Both the position numbers and the translations under genes were made by a program. Under the pieces are notes generated by a model, which was not told where the DNA came from, made no database searches, and saw nothing but the letters and a program-made list of their open reading frames with translations. DNA of 64,000 nt from Symbiodinium natans (lineage: Eukaryota; Sar; Dinophyceae; Suessiales; Symbiodiniaceae): positions 591,041 to 655,040 of the forward strand of contig CAJNDS010002129.1 of assembly GCA_905221605.1 (NCBI GenBank), in the 5' to 3' direction. How positions within the stretch are numbered: position 1 is the first letter of the stretch; each line of letters begins with the position of its first letter. Of the stretch, positions 43,858-55,208 are shown in pieces.

Positions 43858-44354
43858 GGAATCAGAGGATGCCAAAGGTTTGAGAGAAGCTGGAGAGAAG
43901 CTACTTGAAGGAGAGAGTAATCCAGGTGTTTTTCTCTAGACACAGATTACTCAAAACTCAAAGAGGCACAGAGAGGGAGTAAGAGAGAGAGAGGGGGGGA
44001 CGGTGCAGGCATGACAGGGGAGAGTTACATAGATTTTGGTTTTGAGAACCCCAACAAGCACTGCCTTCGAGCCAGGGCAACACTGTTCAGCGCATTAGGG
44101 ATAGAGCGGGTCATTGGTGCCAAGCGTGGATACTGAACCTGGCAGTTTCACCGGCGGGCAACAGAAGGATGCCGAACTAGCGCCAGTGGGATTCCTCGCA
44201 GGGTGCACCTTGCAATTCGATAGGTGGTTAGCTGGTCGTGATGGTGTGGGTGGGTAGGGGGAATCCACACAGCTCGGGCATCAACCTCAACCGTGAAACT
44301 TGGTCTGGGCGCACCCAGTGCGCGGGAGGCCCTTAGGGGTTCCTCAAGCCCAGA

Positions 44355-44412
44355 AGAAGAAGAAGAAGAAGAAGAAGAAGAAGAAGAAGAAGAAGAAGAA
44401 GAAGAAGAAGAG
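44355..44412. repeat. GAA trinucleotide repeat (about 18 units)
   Basis: Uninterrupted AGA/GAA units ending in GAGAGAG. Confidence 0.95.
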
Positions 44413-44526
44413 AGAGCGGGTACCCCTAGGTATCTCTTCCTAGGCACAGGTGCTCAAAGGCACAGAGAGAAAGAGAACAGATAGGCCCCGTGGCATGCTA
44501 AAATGGGCGGAGATTAAAAGATTGTC

Positions 44527-44735
44527 AATGCCAGTAAATCTTCGCGACCATCTTGCCGGCCTGCCGTGCTGCGGAATGGAAGAGCAAGGGCAAGAAGATT
44601 GCCCGCCTTGCCCTCCTCGTGTTTCTGCACCAGCCCCACATGAAAGACGGGCAAGAAGGGCAAGACGGCAAAGTGGCAGCAAGGGCAAGAAGTGCCAGAA
44701 GGATTCACGAAATGATGCCCCCCATGACCTGGGGC
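44527..44735 (+). repeat. Dispersed repeat, copy 2
   Basis: Near-identical to 21,978-22,175 over several blocks; see copy 1. Both copies are in + orientation, 22 kb apart. Confidence 0.75.
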
Positions 44736-45294
44736 ACTCAACTCACGTGTATCTGGTCGGTAGATCACAAGGCTTGCGACTAGCGACTAGCTGATTTCTG
44801 TAGCTCTCCAAACACTGTCTGACATTCCTGACGACTTAAAACGTGCCCAGCTCTACTTGCTGCTGGAGTTCTCAAACCTAGTCCAGTGAGGACAGCTTGT
44901 TGCCTGTTTGAGCAAGTTGTCATTGAGCTTGGCCCGAAGTCCTGCTCCAAATGGCAAGCGGCGGACATGTCAAAAACAACTACCCTGGTGAAGGCCTTAT
45001 TTTCCACGACCATGGTCAATGCTTGCAACCCTTAGAGTCATCGTAGGCATGGCCCTCAATGGGTAGTGGACATGTATCTGCTCAAGACAACCTTCCATCA
45101 CAAGTGACCGTTCAACGGACTTCCAGCGCGATGGGGGCACGCAGCGACTTCGCAAATTTGCTTCGGCGCTACTGGACGCTGGTCATGTCTCAGCATGGGC
45201 TTTGTACGGCGGGCAAACTGTCCAGACATCCGTTCCTTAATTTCAAACCTGAGCTAACTTAACCCAGCACTCATGCCCGTGCGTGACTGCCTAG

Positions 45295-48200
45295 GTCGCT
45301 GTTCCTGGGCAATGTCCTGGAATGGTATGAATATGCAGTTTATGGCTATCTGGTGTCGCGGCGCAATAATGTCGTCGTTATCCTGTTCGTATCCAGCCGG
45401 CTTGCTCTTGCCATGGAAGCCTACGGCAGGTTTCGGCTGAGTTGCCAGGCATACTGAAACTCACGGATGTTTGTTTTCGCCCCACATGCTTCAGCATGTC
45501 CCGGAAGTGTTTGGCAGAAACCCGGCAAAAAACCAGCTTGTGATCGAAGAAGGGCCACACCATGACCCGGTAGTGTACGAAGGTGATATTTCTGGAGGAC
45601 AACTTCTTCCACGGTTCCGAAGTGGCCACATGGCTAGGCTGCTCGGTTTCTTTCATGTTTCTTGGTTTCTTTCATGTTTTCTTTCGGAGTGTCCATCGGG
45701 ATAGCTCGGCGATGTGGAAGTGATGGCTCCTGGCGCTCGCGATGCTGCGATCAGAAGCCCTAAACCCTGAACTTGGGCCCTAAACCCTAAACCCTAAACC
45801 CTAAACCCTAAACAAAAAAAAAACCTAAACTCCAAAACCCAAATTCTAAACCAACCTAAACCTTCAATCCTAAACCCTAAATGTCATGGAGGCTACTCTG
45901 CGACCTTTGTCGCACGCCCTTTGGGCGGGCTGGTCTTGGGCCTTGCCGGTGCCTCAGACGGATCGCCCTTTAGCACCGCACTTTATGTGTCAGGTTTAGG
46001 GTTTTAGGGTTTTAGGGCTTTAGGGCTTTAGGGTTTTAGGGCTTTAGGGTTTTAGGGTTTTAGGGTTTTAGGGTTTTAGGGTTTTAGAGTTTAGGGTTCA
46101 GGGTTGCAGTAGCGTGTTGTAGGGTTTTGGGTCAGGCATGTCCGGCAACAATCAGGCAGCCACCGATCGGTACAGCTTTGTTGTGCAGACTGCTGACTCT
46201 AGTCAGCTTCTGGATGAACCGAGATGGGTGATATCTGGGGGCGTCGCACATCGCTCACTGTGTCCATCGTTGGCATGGTCGCCGCGGGCTTGGTGATTGA
46301 GATACTGCATCTGGCTTCAGAAGACACCGTGACATGCTGTTTGACATTCGGGCGCCCGGTATTTAAGAGCAACGCGCGCTTCGTGAAGCCACTGAAACCA
46401 GGCATGACGCAGCCCCGACTAAGAACAGCTTCTTCTGAGCCATTCTGGGCTGGTACCTCTGGGATGAAATTCTTGAGATTCCTATACGGCCACGAGCAGG
46501 GGGTCCCCGTTGTTAATGTATCGTGCAGGGGGGGTTCTGCAACGTGCAGAGGGTCGTCCGGACACGTTTTGTTGCGGTGAGTTCATTTTTTGGCTGGGTT
46601 CTGCCCCCCCCCCCCTCAAAAAAAAAGAACTCCAGGCCGGCCACGTCAGTGCTCGGGCTGGCATGCTCCCAGATCCATTCAGAACAGTCCAAGAAACTCT
46701 CCCGGAAGACACCCAGAAGACACACGGGTCTCCGAAAATAGGGGTACCCTTTTTGGGGGCTCCCTTTAAGGGGATTTTATTCTATTTGGGGTAAGAAAGG
46801 GGTACCCCTATTTTGGGAAATCCCCTTCCTACCAGAAGACATTCTCCCTGAAAACTGGGGTAGCAAAGTAAGCCCGCATTCTCGTCCCAAGAAAGTCCAG
46901 GTTTGCTTTTTTCAGCCTCTAGACGTAGTCCAAGACACTTTCCCGGAAGACAGACTCCCAGAAGACATACTCCCGGAAGACATACTCCTTTCTTTCTGTA
47001 GAAATGGGCTGCATCAGGAAGTGCAACCCATTCCTCCTGGCCCCGCTCTCCCGGACAATGTAGACAGGCATAAGGATCCTGCTAAAAGTAGCTGGTGGGG
47101 TGTCCGGCTTGAACGGCTCGCGGGAGAGTGAACAAAGGCTTGTCCGGCGCTGGCAAATGTAGTTGGCTTCTGACCTGCACCCTGATCCAGCCTGAACACC
47201 CAAAGCCTCAACCCAAAGCCCTCGCCGCTCCTGGAAATGGAGGGGTTTGGATTGTACTGGGGGGCTTGGATACATGGCGGCGCGGCGCGGAAGCTGCGCA
47301 CTGCCGGGGGGGGGGGGGGGGGGTCCATGCAACGTAGGCGTCCCCCCCTCTACACCCCCTTGGGCCACGAGTTCCTTGAGCAGCAACGACATACGAATCG
47401 ATGATCGAGCCATCGGGGTTGGCTTCAGGGCGAGTCACAGGCCGATTGCTTCTAACTTTCCTAGAACTTTCGGAATCTCTCCTCCTACATCAGGTTGGGA
47501 CGGTCGGTCAGGGCTTGCTGCCCAGCCACCTCAGCCATGGTGAGGCAAGGTTGGGACAAGAAGAGGATTATCAAACAAATGTTCCAGTTTAGATACATAT
47601 GAATATCATGTACATACATGTTCTTCTGACTTCCATGGTGCAGGCATGGTAGTGTCTCCTAAGTTCTGGACCAGGTCGTGGACTCTTTTTCAGGGTACCC
47701 AGAAAGGAGCCTGATATTGGATGCCAGAGCATGTTTGTCCAGTCATGTCAGTCTGCTTGGGCGACCCATGCAGTTTGGTTTAGTGAAGGCATGGGGCAAC
47801 TTTGGCACCGTCATGCTCTTTATCCTGCGGATCGTGCAGGGCTTGTGCACCGGTGGAGAGGCATGGACGATCTCTGGGTTGTGAATTTGCGTTTTTTGTC
47901 CGAGCAACATGGGATCTATGCCGACCTCACGTCATGCAGCGCAGAGTTGGAGCGATCATTGCTTCTATCGTATCTTCCTCCATGATGTCTTCCCGTGCCT
48001 GCGAGATAAGCACCGTGTCCACATACATCATCGAGGCAGGCTGCCTTCTGACCTCTTCACACTGCAAATCTTCAGCGCTATGAGCTGGTCAAATCGCGAT
48101 GTGTTCACAGGTGGGTTCCAGACAGACCCTTGCCCGGAGCATGTCACTCATCTCGGTATCCATCTATGTGGGACTATTTCTGGCACAAGGAGTAGTGTGG

Positions 48201-49589
48201 CTGGTGCAGGACGTGCCCGTGTTGATGCTTATCATTCTTTCGTACCAGTTATGCCGGGTATCTCAACAATGCCACTGCACAGCACTGTTGCACCCTCGAC
48301 ATTGTAGGCTGCACGCGTGTTTTCAGCCGAGATGGCATTTAACACGAGCAAAGGCTCTAAGCCGACTTGACTTCGAATGAGACTCGTGCAGGACCAGCTC
48401 ACCCCTGAAGCCATGCGGCTGTGGGGCTGGCGGCTGCCTTTTCTCATTTCCATTGTGCCAGGAGCCCTCACCATAGCAGGACATCAGGGGCGAAAGCGCG
48501 AACCCGAACGTCTTGACTTGAGCCGATGCGGAATTGCACCACTGGTACAAGTTGCCGACACGCACCAACCCAGCTTCTTGAGTCTTATCAAGAGCTTCAC
48601 ATCGGAGCCACTCAATTTACTGCTCGCGTTCAAGGACGACGGTGCCTAGACGAGTCGGCGGAGTTTGAGAGGGAGCGGAAGGTGGCTGTTGAGGAAGGTG
48701 GGGCAGAAACCACTGTTTACTCACGGAATTGATCTGAAAAGTCGGGAGTCCCTTCTCTGAAACCCCACAGAACCACAGGTCTCCCCATGGGGTGGTTTAG
48801 GTTGGTGCATTCGGAATATCAAATGTTGGGGCAGGCCACGCCTCCGCCGGCTATGCGGTCAGAGATGTGCTGCGCAGAGGCCCGTATTTGCAAAATCTCC
48901 ATCGGCCTTGGGGCTTCATTGTGCTTTGGTCGGGCAACCCAATGGCACCAAAACGTTTCGGTAGGCGGCTGCAGTTCTTGGCACGGGAAAGGGTCAAGGT
49001 GAGGTCAAGAGTTCTCCTGCCAGGCTACACGATCATGATCGCCATCGGCGGGATGGTGTCTTTTGCCGTAGCTTGGGCTGCAGTTGTCTGAGTTGGTGGC
49101 TCCGCTTCTCACGGCACGCTGTCGCACCAACGACAGACTAGAAGATGCCAGGACGATGCTGTTGCCAGATGAGATAACGATGTAGAAGACTCCGGTCAAA
49201 TTATGACTCTTGCTCAAGGGCGAGCTCCACTCCAGATCACATGCCTGAGTTTCCGATACGTCTTCGTTGCACTTTAGGGGTCCGGATCTGCATTGCAGCA
49301 GTGAGCCAGTAGGATCATTTAAAGCACCACGTAGTCTTAGACAATGCAGATCGCAGAGTTGATCGGGAAGAAACACGTTGCATTCACAGGTGTTTTCATA
49401 CAGCGGCCTGGTGTGGACCAACACATTCTTGGCTAAAGAAGGACGATGCTGGCCGTCGCGCGAAGAGTCTGTAGCAGTGGCAGCAGCGGCTCAGCATCAA
49501 GACACTCGAATGTTGTTTATGATTTGCCATTCTGCTTCGGGTGCCCAGATCATCAAAAGGGTTATGGCCACCAGACATCTCAACACACA

Positions 49590-49630
<41 letters not shown>

Positions 49631-52627
49631 ACACACCCACCCACCCACCCACCCCTCCAAATGTGTGGCACAAAGCCCCAAACCCCCGAACCCCGAAAGG
49701 CTTGCGAGGGCGCAGGAGCCCAGGGTACCAGGTGGGTGAGGTCGAGAGTACAAGAGGGAAGAGGAACCACACCACAAACAATGTGGAGACACCAACCCCG
49801 CTCGACATGTGTGCGCGTGTGTGTCGACCCTGCGACAGGGACCATGCAACATTCTTGAACATCAAGAAACCGAAGCCCTAAGCCCGATATAACTAGTCGG
49901 GAATTTCGGGAATCCGCTGCGCAGATCTCATGTTGCAGGACATCCAAGAGATCAGCGCATGATGGCGGGCCTGGCAGCCCGCCTCATCCAGATGGTGCTG
50001 GCAGTGCCTGTTGGCTGGCTTGCGGACATTTGGGGCGACTTGACATTGAAGGGTTAGGGGTTCCTGGGTTCAAAACGGTTTAGGCTTCAGGGCAAGTGGC
50101 AGTTGACTGCCCTTGGTCATTGCATGCCATGGTCTGGCGCTCTAAAAAGAACAAGGTGTCGGCTCCGTGACTTTCCTGTCCGGGGCGGTGCAGTTTGTTG
50201 CAGCCTTTCCGCTGTTTGCGTGGCTGCAGGCCCGGCAGGTCTTCGAGCTGTGAATTTGAACATGCTGGCACGTTCAGTGAATCGAGAACAGGTAGGGCTT
50301 CTTCACTCTTCACAAGTAGCTGAGATAAGCAATCGCTTGACCTGGCTGGCGGTCCTGTTATGCTGCTGGCCACACTCCTGCCTACAGAGGTCAGTCGATA
50401 TGCTTCAAGTGACATGAGTGGCCTCTTGCCTTGCAAGGCTAACTCGACAAGCTCCACGGCCGCTGGATTGACATTCAGTGCATTTGCGAGAGCTTGCTTC
50501 AGCGATCGGGAACGGTCCAGGGTTCACTTGTACTCGCAGTGCCCGTTGCCCGTTCTTTGCTTGCGAAAAGAAGCGACATGTGCTACAGCCCATGGCGACA
50601 CCTCTGCCCAGTGTCAATTGGGTGAGGGCCGTGCTTTCTTCAGTACATCATGGCCAGAATGGTTACGGCTAAATCTCTGCCAGCCAACGTCGGTGACCGA
50701 GGTTATGTATGCTGCCTATGCTGCCGGTTGCTTGGACCGCCATTCATCCAGTTGCCCGTTAAGCTGACCGCTTGGAGTGCACGTCACATGAGTAATTAGT
50801 ACGCAAGCCAACATTCCTGTTCCATCACGACGCCTGGCCCGCTTAGCCTCACTGTTGGCGCGGCTGCGCGCTGACAATGCATCATGCTGTGAGGCTTCGG
50901 CACTATTGGCGCGCTTGGGGGCTCGACTTTCAACATGCAGCTCGCTTGCACAAGGCTGCTCTAGCTGGGATTGGTGGTTCATTCCGCGTTAAGCACTGGC
51001 CAAATCCAAGCCGGCTCCGGTGCCGTCCCGAATACAAAAGGACCCAAACAACAGACCCTAGTTTGCTCAACAATTCCCACTTGCTCAGAGGCATGGCTGG
51101 CGCTAGAAAAACTCAGGTACGTGGCGGAGCTATTTCCGACCCGCACACGCAATCTTGGAGTTGGAGTAAGTCACCTGGTATGGCAGAGTTTTTTCTCAAG
51201 AGTTTCAAGCAAGCTTGGATCAAGATTGTTCGCTTGAGGAGTTGCCCAGGTTGAGGGCGCCTTTTGTTGGCATAGTTGGTCGTCGATGTTTGCTGAATGG
51301 CACGTCTCTGGGCCTTAGATCGGATGGGATGTGTCATGTCTCACACCACAGAATGTGCCCTAAGGAATGTGGGGGGTTGATGGGTGTATTCTGTATGCTG
51401 TTGGTACTCTCCAAGCCGGGCCGTTCTTGCTGCACGTTGTAGGGTAGGCCTGTGAACTCAGACCCTCACCTGCCTGTGCTAGCCTGTGAGCATGAAGCCC
51501 CAGCTCTTCTAACCAATATGCCATGGCGGGGTTGTCAAAATTATGATCTCATTTGGGGTGCCCTAGATATTAGGTGCCGTATTATAATAGGGATCCAAAA
51601 AGGGACCACGACCACCCAAATAGCGGAGGAGGTTGAAACTGGCTGGAGGAGTTGATACCTTGTCCTGCGGCGTAGCGCAGCTTTGCGGCTGAGGCTACAA
51701 CATCGGCATCAGTGTTGTCGGCGGCTTCGGTCCTGTTCCTCGGAACTGGAAGATTCCCCAAAAAACTCTTTGATCCAACTAGTAACTAGTTAAGTTCAAG
51801 CTACTTTGCCGTAGTTCATACTTGGAGAGTGTCGGTGGCAAAATTATGGCAGAGCTTCCGCCTGCAGGTGCTCTGCAGCACTCTCCTAACATGGTCGAGA
51901 TATGGACCCGGAGGCCTTCACAATGAGTCACCATCGGGATCAATTTCTGCGGGGCATGAGAGTGCCAACTGCATGAGCCGCGACACGCCGCGATATTCCG
52001 GCGCCTGCGAGGCCTCATGTCATTGGCCGGCATCATCACGTGCGTGCGGCTCGGCTTTGCAAAAAAGGAGTGGGGGATGAGCAGGTCGCAAGTGCAGCAT
52101 ACACACGATGCGGTGGCTTGCGACGATAAAGAATGGCAGCTTGTAATGCTTTGAGCGAAGCTTTCTCCAGACTTGAAGTCACTGCAAGGACTATCCCGCT
52201 AGGAGTGCGCCTACACCAAGCTGGGCTCATTCGCAACCCGGCGTGTTTAGGGCAACAGTTTCATTCGTCTGTCTTTTCAGTAGCTGCAGCAACGTGTTAT
52301 GCCAGCCACGGCTGTAGCTAAAATGGGTAAGACGCAGCAACCGCAAAAGGAACCTGAACACCGCCAGCTTCTCAGGTATGGCACACGTGCGTGTGAACCC
52401 ATACTGGGCACTTTGTGTTCCTTGCCTTGAACTCCGGCATGTTGCCACATATGCCTGACAAATGCCTTGTCAGCAACTGTGCAGACCGCGTGCAAGGGAC
52501 AGGCGAGGCAAGTAGCATGGCAGAAGCGCTGGTCCGGAGTTCTGCTCAGGAAGACCTACGAGAAGATGAGAAGACTGAAGAGCAGTCCTCATTGGAATCG
52601 TCAGGTTCAGAGACGTCGGAGGAGTGA
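45295..52627 (+). CDS. Major facilitator transporter, MHS (ProP-like) family
   Basis: Exons recognised: 45,295-45,352 (NVLEWYEYAVYGYL, TM1 signature of the MHS family); 45,892-45,944 (FVARPLGGLVLG); 46,224-46,292 (MGDIWGRRTSLTVSI, the MFS loop 2-3 motif); 47,789-47,860 (FILRIVQGLCTGGE); 48,006-48,035 (ISTVSTYIIE); about 48,119-48,215; 48,392-48,479 (TPEAMRLWGWRLPFLISIVP); 48,635-about 48,700 (DESAEFERERKV); 49,390-49,441 (YSGLVWTNTFL); about 49,950-50,034 (VPVGWLADIWG); 50,156-50,229; 51,117-51,163 (AELFPTRTRNLGVG); 51,694-about 51,735 (YNIGISVVGGFGP); about 52,011-52,142 (SLAGIITCVRLGF); 52,508-52,627 (acidic tail ending GSETSEE). The family imports small solutes such as betaine, proline or organic acids with protons; substrate here is unknown. 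The start exon and several membrane segments were not found. GA donors occur after 48,479 and 51,163. Confidence 0.85.
45755..45880. repeat. CCCTAAA telomere-type repeats, degenerate
   Basis: About six CCCTAAA units interrupted by a short A-run, in the intron before exon 45,892. Confidence 0.9.
45990..46112. repeat. TTTTAGGG / TTTAGGG array
   Basis: About twelve units, mostly 8-bp TTTTAGGG and CTTTAGGG variants, in the intron before exon 46,224. Opposite orientation to the array at 45.8 kb. Confidence 0.93.
46733..46830. mobile_element. MITE-like inverted-repeat element, copy E (divergent)
   Basis: Left end CCGAAAATAGGGGTACCC, right end GGGTACCCCTATTTTGGG, inverted to each other, with the core AAGGGGATTTTATTCTATTT. 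Lies in the transporter intron before exon 47,789. Confidence 0.5.
47306..47323. repeat. Poly-G tract
   Basis: Eighteen G in a row in a transporter intron. Confidence 0.95.
49583..49655. repeat. CA repeat running into CCCA repeat
   Basis: About 22 CA units, then about six CCCA/CCCAC units, in a transporter intron. Confidence 0.95.
51538..51612. mobile_element. Possible MITE-like element, copy F (degenerate)
   Basis: TTTGGGGTGCCCTAGATATT and AATAGGGATCCAAAAAGGGA recall the core of copies A-D, but the ends are not clear. Lies in a transporter intron. Confidence 0.25.
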
Positions 52628-53901
52628 ATTTTGCGCCCTGGTGGCTGTCCGGGCTGCACAGTGCACGGACTCGAATTTGGCAGCCCGGCATTTCAACCAA
52701 AAGCAAGACATCAACCTTCAACACGCTTGCGGCGCGTTGCCCCGAGGTTTGGCACAGTTTGGATATAACATAGCACCGGGGATCGGAAGGTCACAGCCCA
52801 GATATCACTGTCAGCGAGAGTGGCAAGTCAGTTCACAACGAGGAGGTCGACAGGGTTGGCTGAAGGTAAATGTCTTTCTTGACAACCGAAACGCAGGTTT
52901 CGTGCACCCATCAAGGTTTTTTAAGAAAAGCAACATGCATATCAGGCGAAAGGTCTGTTTGGAATAAGCCGAGAGTCCAATTAACTTAGCTAGTGGCGGG
53001 TGAGCGATTCGGTGGACTGTCTCAAGGGTGTGCGCAAGTGCCTGCATCACCTAAAGCCGTATTCGCAGTGATGGGCCACTCCGACTGCTTAGAGTTTTGC
53101 GGGCAGCTACGGCCAAGCTGGTTCAAGCATGCCCAGTTCAGCAAAGACTCAGTCAAAAGCTCCATCGTGTTGGGCCCATCCGTTCCTTGGCCTGGCAGAT
53201 GCATCTAGAAGCCAAATCCTCGTACTGCTTGTAACGGGATGTTCTCAACTGCGTTCAGCTAAAGTGCTTTCGTCCTTTCCATGGCTGGTCTGCGTTAATG
53301 CAAGACTCCACGGAAGACGTCACACTGAAGGCAGACTGCATCAATTGTATCTGAAGTTAGGTTGAGCGACTTGCAATTGAAGAACTGTTGTATGAATAGC
53401 TTGAAGCTCTAAACAGTGCGAGAGGATTGCTGGTCGCAAGATAGTGTGCAAACCGATGACTTCCAGAGTCAAGAGCCAGCTTACCCAAACCACGCAGCAG
53501 TCGCGCAGTCCATTCTTGGGCAGGCTTCGTCTGGCAACCCTGAAGCTCTCCGGCCTCATGCCAGCTCCAGCTCAGGGCGAAAAGGACCGCGGGGAAGCGT
53601 ATGGAAAGGTACACATGTCCGTGGAATGTGCGTGGCCATGTTGGACCACCTTGTGCTCCGCCCGCAAAGCACAGGGATGGCAGGGCACGAGCAGTGGGGG
53701 CGCACGCCGGTCATGTCGACAGCATTCAAAGGGCCGCCGGGCCGCCCGACATACACATCGTCACGATGGCTTCACACATGTCAAAATGTTGCTTCGTCAG
53801 GTGAGGATGAGGACTCGAAGCCGTCTAAATAGATTCGAAAGCAGATGCTGAAACGTGATTTTTTCAAGCACGTGCGGAACTGTGGCTTAATCTTTCGTCA
53901 G
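52628..53901. other. Spacer, no gene supported
   Basis: Several open frames of 60-166 codons are present but none shows a known domain, and none joins through phase-matched splice sites. Confidence 0.35.
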
Positions 53902-55169
53902 GGTGCCACTCACCGAATCGACCAAATTGGAGTGGGAAGGAAGGTACACCCTAAAACTTGAGGAGGCCGAGCAGGTACCTGGCCGCCGCCGCTGCCGTTC
54001 TGGCAGTCCGACGAGGCTTGGAGATGACAGCACGGGGACTGCGGGTGCGGAGTGTATGGTTAGGGATGCTTTGGGGTTTTGGGGAACGGTGCAGTGTGTC
54101 TGCGTGTGTCTGTGTGTGTGTGTACATACCTTCATGCATATGTATGTATACAAATACATATTTACTTATGTATTGTTTATATGATATTGTATACATGGGA
54201 CGGCGCTGAAGTTTCGACGAACATGTTGTGGAGTCGAGGACATGTGCGTTTTATAGCCTGCATGGCCCAGAAATTCATCCACGCCAACACGGTATTACGG
54301 TGTTTCTACGGGTGGAGTCCTGCTGTGCTCGGAGTCTAAGGGGGATGGGGGCTTGGTCTGGCCACGATCTCTAAACCCTAAACCCTAAACCCTAGATCAT
54401 GGGTGGAACCTTCGTCCTACCTGAAGAAGTGGTATGCTCTTTGGGCTCCTTCGAATGCTGAATGCCTTCGGCGTCCTGTGCAGTTCAGTTGCTTCCTCTT
54501 CACAACAAGATATGCCCATCTGACTTTGGGAGCTCCCGAAGCGTTAGTATCTGTGTGGCGCATACGGGTGTATATTGATGAGTTGCGTGGGCCAGCTTCC
54601 ATTTCAGAGATACTGGTAGCAATAAGTTTGTCATATCTCCCACAGGAATGGGGCGGATTGGTGAAAATGCAGGGCCACGCGTCAACCCAGTGGGCAACGT
54701 TAAGTATAAGACTAAGTTCCAAACAATGAGATGCTCGACGTCGTCCTAGTTCCTGACCATGCACCCAACAACACATACGAGGAAGTTGGGTTGCTGTTCA
54801 AGAGCATACAGAAAGCCCCATCATGTCGAGGAATGTATAGAAGTACATATACAGCTCGCAACATGGTCATGGTATTCTCTTACTTTGAGGGGAATCCTTG
54901 CAGTGAAGCACAGGCCAAGGAGCAGGGTGAAATCCGGGCAGGAGTCCCTTACAGAAAAGCAACAAAGCACATTTTTCCTCATGGGGGGGTTGTGGGATGC
55001 AAACAGGGGACCTTTCAAAAACCTTTTCTATTTGGAAACTCCCATATTTGGCACCCGCTGCACTATCCACCCTCCCTAAACCCCAAACCCAAACCCGAAA
55101 AAGCAAAAACCGTGCGACTTTGAGTCAGCTAGGCGGGTTGGAAAAAGCCCTAAACTCAGAATGAGGGCC

Positions 55170-55208
<39 letters not shown>

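Larger units (their letters stand above)
43858..45294. other. Spacer with simple repeat and dispersed repeat
   Basis: Holds a GAGA stretch near 43,985, a long GAA tract at 44,355-44,412 and a dispersed repeat at 44,527-44,735. The first exon (start codon) of the following transporter should lie here or further up but was not recognised. Confidence 0.4.

Noticed and set aside
49396-49947. Minus-strand frame with Cys-Val repeats
   Set aside because: Translation of the CA/TG microsatellite.
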